Shown piece after piece: positions 1-12,100 of a DNA stretch of 64,000 nucleotides; positions within the stretch are counted from its first letter, which is position 1; each line of letters begins with the position of its first letter. Source of the DNA: Sarcocystis neurona (taxonomy: Eukaryota > Apicomplexa > Conoidasida > Eucoccidiorida > Sarcocystidae); the NCBI GenBank assembly GCA_000727475.1, contig KL647299.1, positions 1,160,095 through 1,224,094 of the forward strand, read 5' to 3'. The position numbers were made by a program, and so were the translations under genes. The notes beneath the pieces are model-generated. The model worked only from the letters and a program-made list of their open reading frames with translations. It did no database searches and was not told the DNA's origin.

Positions 1-66
1 TGTGCCGCCGATAAATATGTGCGCATGCTGCTGTGTTGCTGCTGCTGTGGGTGTGTCTTGCTGCAG

Positions 67-3000
67 GTCACGAAGAGAATCAAGGTGACGAAGAAGTGTC
101 AGAGAATCAACACCGAGGTGTACCATCGCCGAGAACACATGGGCCATTTTGGACTCGATGCGCCCGATGCAGATCCGACACAGAAGGCGTCGACGCTGCG
201 GTGCGTTGCTCTTCCCCTGCTGTGACCTAAAACTAGACTACAGTTTCAAGTGTGTTCTACTTCCCACAGAAGACAGAGCATAGCTCTTGCAAGCGACGCA
301 TTATCTCCGCTTTTCGTCCGATTCAAAAGTGCTTTTGTCCCGGTTTATCACCGTGTCGTGTGTTTGTCTATGTACTGGGTGAGAAGGTTGCGTGGACTCA
401 GGTTTCACGCAGAAAGGCAACGTGCTCGCCTTTCAAGTCTCCTCCGAGCCCGTGCTTTTCGATCGATCACACGAACTTCAAACAACAGCTGACGAATCTG
501 TCTACGTACGTAGGGGAATGCTTCTTCTGTCTACAAAGAAATGCGTCTAATGCGTCTCGGAAGCTGCGTCCCATCTATCTGTCTATATATATATATATGT
601 ATACAACAGCTGTATGTGGGGGTGTGTGTGTGTGTGTGTGCGTCTGTCTGTGTGTGTATCTGAAACGTATATGCGGGGCAGAAACTCAAATAGCACCAGG
701 AGCGGCACAGCACAGAGTCTGCATGGAGAGAGTGGCGCGCGGCACTTGTAGATAGTACTGCTCTCTGTGGAATAGTAGCCGTACAGCTAGACAAAGACCC
801 AGAGAAAGAGATAGACAGAAGCACAGGGAGGGAGTTACGGTAGGGAGAGTGAGGCACAAACACAAATACTGGATCATGTGTATGTCTCGCAGCCGTAGTG
901 ACTAACTGGATGTACACAGTGATGATGAGGATGTGTTGGTCTGCGTAGGAAAGACTGCCATATTCCAGCCCACCGTGAAATGGCTATTCGGCTGCTGCGC
1001 GGAGAGGGCTGTTGACGTGAACGTGCTGGGGTGTTATAGGTAGACAGTAGAGGAGGTTGTTGGCACCAGAGACTCAGAAACTCTGGTTTGGTCGTGGGGA
1101 AATGTTATAACTCTCTGAATTCCATTGTTGCTAATAATGAGTCAGCGACTTGAGAACTGTGTGATTCAGCAGTTCAGTTTTTTCGTTTTCTTTCGTTCGG
1201 GTTGTCATGGGCACGGGGGGCGCATCTGCGAGTGACACGTTTGTAGTGGACCGTAGGAGTGAGCTAACGTCGATGGCAGCTGCTCGAGTATAGTGTCGAC
1301 CGCAGCTGCTAGTGTGCGAGTTTAGGAAGTGTGTACGTGGTTGGTGAAGGATGTATTCTCAGCGGTGGTTTCCTGAGGCCGAAGCGACGTGGCATCTGTA
1401 CACCGCGTGCACGCGCTTGAAGCAGCAAAGTAGAAGTAAGAGGACTTCTACGTCTGTAAAGAAATTAGGTAACGTCAGAAACTCGGTAAGTGCAGTAGAA
1501 GGTGCGAGGAGGCAAGGGCGGTAGAGAGCGAATCGTCAGAGAGGAGAAGGATGTGAAGACGTATTTTGGCGCTGTGCGGTGATGCTTGTCTGGATCAACC
1601 ACCTAGCAGATCGATTCGCTGACGACTGCGCGAAGGACGGGGATATGTCAGAGAGTCGTTCTTTCAACTGCACCTCTTCTTGGTGACCACCTGTTGGTTT
1701 TCTCAGGTCGCATGACGAAATTGTTATCGAGGTGTCTCGGAACAACAAACAACGCGAATTCCGGGAAGAAGAGGAGGAAGACGACTTTTACATGGCGGTA
1801 GGCTTCCGTATTTTTCCGGTACTGGCAGGTGACTGCCCGTACAGGGGGATCTAGAGAGACAAATTCTTTTTTCCCACTTGTGTACTACTATGTACAGTAA
1901 GTACGGGTCTCTTGCCCGCCTGTGCCGTTCGATCTTGCGTCTGTGTGTGTGTGTGTGTGTACGTCTAGATTCTTCAGCAGAGACGTGGCTGCTGGGATCC
2001 AGCTGGTGGAGTGTTACGTGCACGCGTCTGCGCGAAGTGCCAGAGAGCACTGGCACTTGCAGTGCTCTCTGGCACTTCGCGCATAGCAGAGCTGCAGGTT
2101 TTTGTGTGCACGCATGTGCAAGTGCTGGTGTGGCGTGTTGAGCGATGTCTGCATAGAAGGGGGGCGGACTCGGGTGTTCGTGGAGGTAGGTGGAGCGAGC
2201 GTGAAGCAGGCAGCTCGAATTTTATGTGCGTCATCTCGAACTTGTCGAGTGTTGTTATTGCCGACAGGCGGCCGCTGTCTCCGACTATTCTGTCGCGGTA
2301 GCGTGTGACTTCTGCCTCTGACTGTTTGCACGCGATCCAAACGACGAAAAACCGTGCAGTGACCTGCCTGTGGGTGTTTTGGTGACGTGCGCAGGATCTG
2401 AATCCGGTGAAGACCGCTCGCGACCTGCGACAGAAATTCCGCGCGCTCCGTGACGACGATGACGCGGTAGGGGCTGCTTCTTCCGTTCTGTGGCTGTGTC
2501 GCCTTTGATGCCTGTGTTGCTGCTGCTGCTGGGCTGAGTTCCGGGCTAGTCCCGCTCGTGTGCTACGGCTGTGCAGAGCTGTGCCGCTCACGCGCTCTGT
2601 GCCGGTGATGGCACTGCTGCTCCTGTGCTTTCAGGCCAGTTATATGCATGGCGTATCGCGAGTCACCTGGTGTATCGAGAGAGTTGCTTTGTGTCACAGT
2701 GAAGAGAAACTGGAGAGGAGCGTCCACTTCGTGTTGCCTCGATTGCTGCTGGCGCTGCTGTGCTACGAACGGCCGCTCCCGCACCAGGCTGCTCCTCATA
2801 CATGTGTGTGTGTATATATATATATGTATATGTTGAATGTGTGGATGCGCCAGCGGCAGTGGCTGCGAAGCATCGGCAGTCCGTTCTTGTACTCGGCGTA
2901 GTGATGTGCGCTTGTGGATGAGTGCGGTGAGGTGTACCAGGATGTCCCCGAAATTTTTAGGGGGCTATGCCAAAAGCAGGTTGAGTGCGCAGTGCAAGTG

Positions 3001-5963
3001 TTGGTGGGACGTGTGTTCGTTCGTGACTCTGAAGTGCTGGTGAGTAACCGGCGGAAAGTGGAAGGTAGCGAGCTGTTTTTGCCGCCAGCGTGCCCGGTCG
3101 GTGTCTGTAGCATAAAAACTGCAGTCCGCTTTTTCGTGCGTGCGGTTCGTGGAGGCGCCTTCGGGCGGGGCATACGGCGCAGTTTCGTCCGTGCGGATTT
3201 TCTGTTTCGTTTCGACTGGACTGTCAAGTGCTTTTGTAAATATGTCTCCTAACACACGTCTCTGTGCCGCGTTGCGAACTGCTGGTGTGATGACTGGCCA
3301 CAGGCCGCGGCAGGTGATAATGACGAAGGCGGAGGGCTACGTGCAACGTCGACTGGAAAGTAAGGTTGTGCGTTTACCCGGTGGAATGGTGGCGCTGTTG
3401 TGGACAAGAATCTTTCAACGGGGCTTTCGATGTTCAGTACCTTTGTGTGTATCGACATGTGTGTCTGCAAGTGCAGAGGCGACTGCATATATGTGTATGT
3501 GTCTGTGTGTGTCTGTACGTACACCGGTATGCATGTGTATATGTCCACATACGTTGATACGCTGGTGGGAGGCACCGTCGTTGTCGTGATGCAAACCTTA
3601 CGTTGTGCGACAGTTGTGCACTGACGTATGAGTGTACTGAAGGCACGTACCATGACGCACCGTGTGCCGTTGACATTGCTGGGGGCTTTTGCCTGGTCGC
3701 AAAAGCAAACAATGCGTTCCGCGTTGATAGACGCATCCGTAGGGCTAAGTCTACAAGGACAGACGTGATGCTCTGTATGTTTGGTGCCTTTGGTGAGGAG
3801 CTTATACGTCTGTCTTTTACTAAGATTCCGGACCGTAGTTACAGATTTTCAGTTAACACATTACCGCGCATTCGTCCTGCTGCTACCTCGTTGCGGAGCT
3901 GTTGGTGTACCGTGTACCACTGGATGTTGAGCGGCTGACGCATGGCGTTTTGCTTGCGCCGTCCGCGCTTGTGCAAAGCATCCATTTACGCTGGCACGCT
4001 GGCACGAGGATGGAGACACATCTCTTTTGGTGTAGACGTGGTAAATGCGCATGTGTCGGCCGCTGCGTTGGGGCGTACTGCTGCTGTTGCGTGTGTGCAG
4101 CCATGTGTGCGGGTGTGTCTTTCTTCGTCCACTGGCTTTGTCGTTGCCGTCAAGGATAGCGAGGCACGCACTGGTCGTGATTCCTCGGTGTTTCTGCTGG
4201 CGCGCAGGTACATTCCACGGGCCAAGAGAGAGGGCGACTCGATGAAGGAGCTGGAGAACCGCCGGCGAGAAGAGTGCACGATTCGGGTGACGAACTTGAG
4301 CGAAGACGCGAAAGATGAAGACTTGACCGATTTATTCGGAAAAATCGGGAAAATTGAACGCATATATCTCGCCAAGCATAAGTAAGTGTCCCGCGTGCGT
4401 CTGCACGAATTGCTGAGAAATTTCTGCGTTTACACCCGACGCATAGGGACGCACTGGGGCAGACGGTGTCTTTCGCGCAGCTTTGTCCCCGGGTTATTGG
4501 CATTCTTTGCAAGTGTACATGCCTGCTGCAAGAGGAGACAGAGAAGCAGCAAGCGTAGCAGTAGTGGGGCTCGAGCCGTAACAGTAGTGGCAGTCGGCAG
4601 TGCCCATTTTGCAGGTGTTGTAGCGGTGGTATGTGTAGCGCGCGAGCAAACCCGTGGGGAACCCTACCAGAACAGTTGACACACCGCGTCTTCAATGCAC
4701 AACGAAGAGGCTGAACAAAGTGGAGATCTGTCGCCGAATTCGTTGCGAATACGTGGGACATCTGTACCGTGGACTGCGGGTAGTCTGGCTCTTAAGAAGT
4801 GAACTCTGGCATATATGATGGCTTTGGAAAGAGAGAGCGACAGCAGTGTCGTTCAACAGGCGTCTGTGCTATCGCTTAAAATCTGTTAAGTAGTTTTTCT
4901 GCGGCGTCACCCTGGTATGGTGCTGGTCTTTGAAGTCGCCCTCTACGGGAGATATGTGACCTAGTCTCCTCTGTGAGGGAGTTTTCTATGCGGAAGGAAA
5001 AGGTGGAAGTTTTAGTGGACGTGTAACAGCGTGCCCGCAGGAATCTCGTTTTTGAAAGGAAGTGTTTGTGCCGATCTTGAAAGGATGACTGCGTATTTTT
5101 GAACCGGCCCTCCTCCCACCAATGGAATCTGTTGTCTACGTAGCCGAGAGACAAGTGTGACGGGCACTTCCATGTGAAACATCATGGGTTCAGTTGGGCA
5201 CGCGCTCTCATGTGTAAGGTCCGATGGAACGGTCTGTTTGCCATCCGTCTGTCATGTCAGGGAGAAGAAGTGCAGCAAGGGCTTTGCGTTCATTACATAC
5301 CAACGTCGGGAGGACGCGGTGCGAGCCATCAGGCAACTCAATCGTCACGGCTACGATAATCTGCTTCTTAACGTAAGTAACAGCTGCGCAGGATAAAGCT
5401 TCGCGTTAAATTGTACGAGTCCACGGAAGGTGCTGTAATGCAGTGGTACCGGTAAGATTTTGCATCTTAAAGAAGTAAATGTGTTCTCTGGTGTCAACCA
5501 GGGTAGACAAATTTCAATTGCAATCTACGACCACGTTACAACTGAAATTTGTAATCTACGACCACGTTCAGTTACGTGGGGGTCGCTGTTTTCAGTGGGG
5601 GGCAAAGTGTGTGCAGCTGTCGCTGCGCCGTAACCGGATGTATGTGCTTTGAAGAAACCGAGTACATTTCTATGAAATTCACTTATTCCGTTTGTTCTTC
5701 CTGTTCTGTTTGGAGTGAACTGCACTGCGTTGGACACGTGGAGCGTGTAGGCATTAGGAACGCATTCGTGTTGAAACTGTATTAGAGTCGTGCTTTGGCT
5801 GCGAAGTAGTGACTTCTTTACAGATGTAGAAGAGAGACGGAAATAACCCATTGTAGTACTTTGTCCAGTAGGGGAACAGAGTGTTAGGATAACAGTGCGA
5901 AGTATGTGGACGTCCCCTTGTTCTCAGGTCGAGTGGGCGAAGCCGTCGAACCGTGACCGCTAG
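67..5963 (+). CDS. eIF3g: Eukaryotic translation initiation factor 3 subunit G (5' partial, spliced)
   Basis: This is the RNA-binding g subunit of eIF3, which acts in 40S scanning in the cytoplasm. Exons I can support: 67-200, 1707-1797, 2395-2466, 4208-4381, 5261-5372 and 5928-5963 (stop TAG). The first exon follows an acceptor at 66, so the N-terminus lies outside the window. Codon phase agrees for the first three exons and for the last three. The last three exons encode one RRM: RNP2-like TIRVTNLSED, then IYLAKHK, RNP1-like KGFAFITY and GYDNLLLNV, ending VEWAKPSNRDR as in other eIF3g proteins. KYIP-like residues just before the RRM also fit the family. Exon 1707-1797 reads SHDEIVIEVSR and then an acidic run. 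Exon 2395-2466 is assigned on phase and splice sites only. At least one exon between 2466 and 4208 is missing from my model, because the phases there do not join (0 against 2). I could not find the CCHC zinc knuckle seen in many eIF3g proteins. The introns are long and full of TG microsatellites. Confidence 0.88.
585..660. repeat. AT then TG microsatellite tract
   Basis: A (TA)n run at about 585-600 is followed by an almost pure (TG)n run at about 624-657. It lies in the first visible eIF3g intron (201-1706). Similar shorter TG or TA/TG tracts occur at about 1941-1960, 2803-2830, 3486-3545 and 6390-6420. Simple-sequence DNA of this kind is normal in coccidian introns and intergenic DNA. Confidence 0.9.
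2029..2083. repeat. Perfect 23-bp inverted repeat (hairpin) in an eIF3g intron
   Basis: The left arm 2029-2051 is the exact reverse complement of the right arm 2061-2083. The spacer 2052-2060 is ggcacttgc. The whole element sits inside the intron 1798-2394. On paper it folds into a 23-bp perfect stem with a 9-nt loop in the transcript. No coding meaning was found for it. Confidence 0.92.
5507..5568. repeat. Compound direct and inverted repeat in the last eIF3g intron
   Basis: Two identical 16-base copies of aatctacgaccacgtt lie at 5522-5537 and 5553-5568, with a period of 31. Flanking the first copy is a 14-base inverted repeat, acaaatttcaattg (5507-5520) against caactgaaatttgt (5539-5552), with one mismatch. 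The element is in the intron 5373-5927. Confidence 0.85.
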
Positions 5964-8900
5964 GACTGTGAAGGGACGCGGTAGGCGATAGACCGTTTAC
6001 CGCTCATGTCAGTCAAAGATCGCAAAGTTAGTGGCACAGCTCATGTGAAAATTATACGCCGTCAGTCAAATGCTTTACAACTATTGTTGTAAGTGCTGTC
6101 ACGTTTTACTGTGTGCTGCAGCTTCTGCAAGCACTTGAAGAACGTGTACACGTCTCCTGCAGGATTTTCCTGTCGAACTGCACCTTTCCATCGTGCGTAA
6201 AACTCACTGCTGGCGCGTGTAAATCACTGCTGTTTGCGGCGCACTGCGGCGTTTTGACACCTTGCTTCCGCGATTCAAGGCGCTGCTCGCGGCAAACGGG
6301 AGCAACCTGACTGTGGTCACTAATCAGCAAAGGGAATTTCGGAATATTTGTGGCAAAAGCGTGTGGTACACTGTAGTCTGGGTGGTACACTACATGTACG
6401 TGTATATACGTATACATGTAACTGTTTGCGCAGGTTATCTACGGCAGGCCACGAGTTTGCGAGTGGGGGTGTTCCGATATGTGCGTGTGTGTGGGTAAAA
6501 CTGTGTGCAATACCGTGGTGACTGTGTGCACACCACGCCGCGTGTGCATACATTTACTGCTCTTTGTTGGTGGGTGTCCTGACACAAGTGGGGTGCGGGA
6601 TTTGTGAGTAATGTGAAATGGAAAATCACACGTGACCGCCTCCGCCACCCAGTGGGCGTCCAAGCTGCCGTCAGGAAGCATCCGCTGCGTGTTGCAGATC
6701 GTTTTATTTACGTCATCGTTGCTTTGCACAGCGTATACCTGCCTGCAGAAATCCCGTCGTTCAGACGTGTTCAGGAGTTGCAATCACTTTTCTTCACGTA
6801 AAATTTTCGCGCTACGTGCAAGCAAAGCCCGTGCCGCGTCGGCAAATGTTTGTAGTAGCATTCTGTGGGCCCCGGCAAGAACTGATCCTGATCTCTTTAT
6901 CTGGAAATATGAATGCGTGGGTACGTAGTCGAGCATTCTTCAGCGGGTTGTTATAGTTCAGAGAGGGCACCTCCTGTGTCCGCTGGTGAAGCTCTTGCCT
7001 GATTGTTACAGTCTCCTGGGATCGCGTCACTTGATTACGAAGCAGAGAGCCGGCATTAAGACCTTTGACGGAGCCCGGCGCGAGCGAGTTTTACGGAAGA
7101 GACTGCACCATATGCTATCGCTTTGAGTGTGCAGCAGACCAAGCAGTTGCTCGTCCGGTTGATTTCCAGTTCACAGCCCCACTGTCACGTCCAGCCTTCC
7201 TACGGGGTACCGCTGGGACGACAAAAGGCTTCCACGGTCAAAAATCTGTCATCGATGTGTCGCTTGTATGTGATCTGGTCATCGCCTCGCGAGTTAGCCG
7301 GTGGGGGTGCAAGGCCGGAAAAGGCTGCACCGCACAGCGGTCACAATGCGGCCTTCCCGAATCGGAGCTGAGCTTTTTTTTAAATGACACGCACCCATCT
7401 GCTCAAGTGTTTTGAACAAGCAGGTCAACCCCAGCACAATGCTTACACTGTTGTCAGTTGTCCTGGAGTGGCCACCTGAGGGACGCAGGAGCTGTTCTTC
7501 GCCGACTACACTGTACAACCCGGGTTACTACGGTTGTGCACACAAGGGAGCCGTTATACGTTTGTGTATCATCTATTCATGTAGCTGAATGTTAATGCAC
7601 GACACACCCAGGAAGCTGATGAGTACAAGTCCGGGGCCAGTTCCCTGGGGGCCCCACCAGCCGCGAAAGACAGCAACACAGGGCACTACAGGAAGAAGCG
7701 CATGTGGCTGATGCTGTTTGGCGTTTTCCACGACTTCCAAAAGTCGATTTGCTCTATAGTCCGTTTACAAAATTGCGGAGACTAGTAAAAACTACTTTGA
7801 TGAAGTGCCAGCACTGCGGAGACCTCACATGTTAGTGGGTCCTCACCTGGCAGGCTCCCACCGGAAGCATCCTCTCTGCGAAGCAGCGCAAGCCCTATAT
7901 TTTTTACCGCATGCTCGTACAGGGCACGCTACGTGCATGCAGACCACAATGCAGTCCTATGGGGACGCCTCTGGAGTGTAAGCCAGGGCGGCTGAAAAGT
8001 GAGGCGTCAGCGACTGCTGAAAACCGATGCCGAATGAATTGCCGGCGAGGATGTTGTTCACGTTAACAACAGCTCACGTGAAGGGAGAGAAGAGGAGGCT
8101 CGCTGGCAGTGAAAAGTGACGTAGTCACTGGCCAGCGGGAAAGCAGAATACTGGCAGACTCCGTAGAGTAGCGTGTTTTTTCCTTGGCGTGGACGGATTC
8201 GTTATGAAGAGCTACACGTCTGGACTAAGATTGTTTTTTTCTTGGCACATCACAGCGCATGTCGCCTAAGCGCCGAAAGCGGAACAACTGCTTTCCCACG
8301 GAGGCGTAATCCACACGGTGAGTTGCACGAGGAAGGCAGTTGCTGTTCCTGCCCCCGATGAAGCAGGGGTGCTTGGTTTGACGAAGTAATATTTACTGGA
8401 AGCAAAATTCTGCCATCGCTTTGCTTGTGTGACACTTCTCCCGTCCATTTGAGGTGTCACGTCTCGCCAGTGCCTTCTCTCTGAGGTGAACGCCAAGTCA
8501 GTAGATACCCCTTCGCAGAAGATTTATTGAAGCGTGTCTAGTTGCTAGGGGAGAAGGAGAGTCACGGAGTGGACGACTACCGCTGTGGGGTGTGTCGGGG
8601 CGGCGCGCAGCAGTAACTTACTCAATAGACAATTCTTAGGCGGCTAAAAGTAGAATTCTGGAAAGAAAGAGTGGAACTCCAAGGCCGCTCCGCAATTGAA
8701 AAATTGAGGATAACTTCAAAAACTGTCGAGGTATTAACGCGACAAAGGTTGCAGACTTGCAGCTGATTAACGACACGAGGCCGTGCTCACCGGTAATGGG
8801 CGGTGAGCGTGATTAAGGCATGCACAGGGGAAGTGCTAGCCTGCTGACTCCAGTCACTCCACACACACGAGGGTTGACACCGTGTCTGCTGGTCCAGAAG

Positions 8901-9114
8901 AACCGCCTGTCAGAATACTTGGAAATACGTGGAAGATAAACAATGTAATCCGGGACGGCGTCACCCAAGCCGCCATCAAAATTGGTCTGTCAGAGCAGTT
9001 CCAGCTGGATCTCATTGTACAGACAACTTCTGTGCTCGTAAGCTCTTGACGCCTGTAAGCAACCCTCCACATTTTCGGGTCGATGCGAAGTCGTACTCTC
9101 GTGATAGGTATAAA
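5964..9114. other. Intergenic region eIF3g to the large disordered gene
   Basis: I see no convincing gene in these roughly 3.1 kb. Open frames here are short, lack good splice sites and have no recognisable protein. The region should hold the eIF3g 3' UTR and the promoter and 5' UTR of the next gene. A short open stretch at 8840-9037 that ends at a good donor (gtaagc at 9038) might be an extra 5' exon and is discussed in the findings. Confidence 0.6.
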
Positions 9115-12100
9115 ATGGAACACCTTCAGAAGTTAAATGGAGACGCAACATCGCTGATCTGTGGCGCAGTCGCAGTACTTGATACCTGCAAAAGTGTCAA
9201 CGCATTCTTCCCTGACAGAAAAGCGCCTGTTGACGCTGCCCCTCTCCCGGCCAGGATTGTAACCGTACGAAGAAGGGCAGCTGTTGTTAGGGAATGTGCG
9301 CGTCCTCGTCCTGTATCGTCATGGGGGGCAGAACTGAGCACGCGTCAAGAATACTCACCGGTGTCTGGCAGTTCGCTTACTCCCAGCAGCCTTGACGGCT
9401 GTGGCACTCAAACGTCGACGCCAGTGGACAGCTCGCTAACGGTTTCGTCTCCAGTAAAAAGTTCAGACGGCGCGGAGATCTGCGGCTGCCCACCAGAAGC
9501 ACCAGAAACAACAGCTAGCCTCCCAAGGGCCAAAGATGTCCCCGCAGAGTCGAAGGGACTCGTGATGACTACAAAAGTGTCGCTGAAAGGAGGCGCCAGA
9601 AGAGAGCTTGACCGAGTCGACCAGGCCCACGAAGTAGAGAGTTGCTGTGCTGCAGCCGAAGGGGCTACGGCTGAGAAAGAAGCAGCCGCGAGAACCGCAG
9701 CAGCAGGTGCTGCAAGAACAAGTCAAAGTGCCTACAGCGAACACCATCAACCCTTCTTTCTCGTCAAATGCGTACCTACGCCTGCGCATACAGCTGCTCT
9801 CAGTGCTGGGAAACGTCCGTGGACGAGTGCTGCACGTGCGCTGTCTACGACAGAACAGTTGCAGTTTAGTGGGATGGGACTGCGACGACCAAGCACCGTA
9901 GCAGAGGGACAGGCGGTTAATATCGCAGCAGCGGTGCAAGGCCGATGGTGTGGAGGAACTCAGGCGAGCCACTCCCTGCAAGCATCTGAAACGGCAGCGG
10001 TGACGCTCGCGGCGTTGGCGGCCGATGGAGTGTTCTCGACCTGCAGTGAAAAAAAGCGGGTACGCAGTCGACAGAGGGAAGACACTCCAGTGCACGAGAC
10101 GACGCTCGTAAGCATCAACGCCTCAAGTGACCGCTTTACTGAAGCCCTGAATTCGCCAGCTGCGCCTGCATTCTCCAGCGTTAGCCTGCCTGCTGGATTT
10201 GCTTTGCAGAACAGGTCAGGCGCTGACGATCCGCCAGCAGACCAGCTACATAACGGCGCCGCTGCCACAGTTGACCAGAAAAGTGCAAGAAAGGCCTTTC
10301 GAAACGCACAAGCAGCTGCTCACCAAACAAAATCGCTTGAACTCAGCCCAGAATATTTGAATCCTTTGCTGCCAGCGTCTACCAAGGAGGCACGAGCGCA
10401 AACATCGCTTCTCAAAAGAGGAAACAACAGTGGGAATAACGGAAATACCACTCAAGACGAGCGGGTTTCAGGTGGTAGATATGTTTGCTATCCTTCATTC
10501 GCCACGTACGGAAGCGGCGAGTCCGAAGAAGGACGACGAAAGTGGTGCACCTCCGCCAGGTGGAGCGCTGGAGGCCAGCATCTGTCAGAGCAGAATCACA
10601 CGGTGACCATCTTGGTCGGTGAATGTGAGAGAACAGATAAGGCATACCACAGGAATTATAAGACTGCGTGGCATCTAGAGACTCATCAACCGCCTAAGTG
10701 CCACTCAAGCGATTGCGAGGTGGACGGACAGGGCAAGAATGCACAACTGCGCAACGTGCGACGATTCGGAAGACCGCCGCAGCGGCGACCTGGGGCACAT
10801 GAGAGCAAGTTTTATTTCGATAAAGTAGGAAATGAGAAGCCAGCGTTCTCATACACCCACAAGTCTGTGTTACAAGTGGACAATGACGTCACATATAAAC
10901 CACATAAAATAATAGAGGACGGTCCGAGCAGCCCATCTTTGTCGCATCTCCGCAGGAGTGGGGGTTCCCCTTTCGAGCACAAAGCCATCTCTTTTCAAGA
11001 AGTTTGCCAGCGGCTAAAAACGCTAAATCAGCGTCACCTTCTTGAAGTGTGCGAGCCGCAAGCCATCTTACTCCTGAGTAAGGGATTGGATCACTGCCAG
11101 ATGCCAGGATATCCTGCCAGCGAAATGCAATCAGTGTCAGGTAATATACTCAGCGAGGGATGTAGAACAGAAGTTTCAACGTCCGTAGTGCCCGGATGGT
11201 CAACCTTGTACCTGACCGGCGGGCGGAGGTGTGTGGTAAAACTGGGCGAGTCGTTTACTGGGATGCATCTGCCAAGAGCAGTTGCTTTTCGCCCACATAG
11301 TGTGTCATCCATTCCCGGAGAAATGAGACAAATATTTGTGAGTATCCCTTGGTCCAGCTCTGCTTCAGGCTCCGCCGAGCAGCGCAGAAGCCTGCGCTGC
11401 CACGGGCAACAGGTTTCCGGGGACTCCACGATCACTGCTGCACCAACTCTGCCTGACGGCGTACGCAGATTAGCCCCGGATTCCACCGAGACTGGCAGCC
11501 TGTCAGATGTGGTAAAAGTAGATTTGCATCAGCACTGCGCTCAATCTCCTACGATCTTAATTCTGGGCGCGACTGTCGTGGCGGCAGCCGACGCAAACTC
11601 GGGCTCAACGACAAAGACGCTCTCGAAAACGAAGGGGTCAATCTGTGTGCCAACGAGGGATCCGCTGGAGCCTTCTTTTTCACTGGAAACCGAGCATGAC
11701 TCGGGCTGCCTGGAAGGTTCTGTTACAATGTTACCACATCCTCCTGAGCCCCCTGCTGACTCACCCACACACGTACTTGATCCTTTATTACATCGTACGG
11801 TGGTCAGCAACTCGAATGATAAGTTGTTGGGTGGGAGTCGCTCTTCTTTAGAAGAGTTCTTTCCGGATGTGACAGCAAACCGGAAGCGAGAAGAAAGAAA
11901 ATATGGTACGGGCGTCCCTGCCTGCTTGTCAAGATCGCTCTTGGCAATGAATAGCTACCATAGCGTCAAGCCTTCGAAAGAAAATGTTCACCGGCAGAAC
12001 GGTGAGGCCTGCCTCAAGTCGTGGAAACACTTTCTCAATGACGGGGCAGTTACCCTGTATAGGAATGATCCAGTGATGCCGGTCGGGTGGCAAGCAGTGC

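Noticed and set aside
2635..2668. Possible 34-base micro-exon of eIF3g (ASYMHGVSRVT)
   Set aside because: The phase would fit the 4208 exon, but the residues do not match the family and micro-exons of this kind are easily found by chance.
2948..3040. Possible extra eIF3g exon (DVPEIFRGLCQKQVECAVQV and onward) ending at gtgagt
   Set aside because: The splice sites look fair, but the residues do not resemble eIF3g and its phase would not solve the mismatch before 4208.
4150..4761. 203-residue minus-strand open frame across the eIF3g RRM exon
   Set aside because: Antisense shadow of a homology-supported exon.
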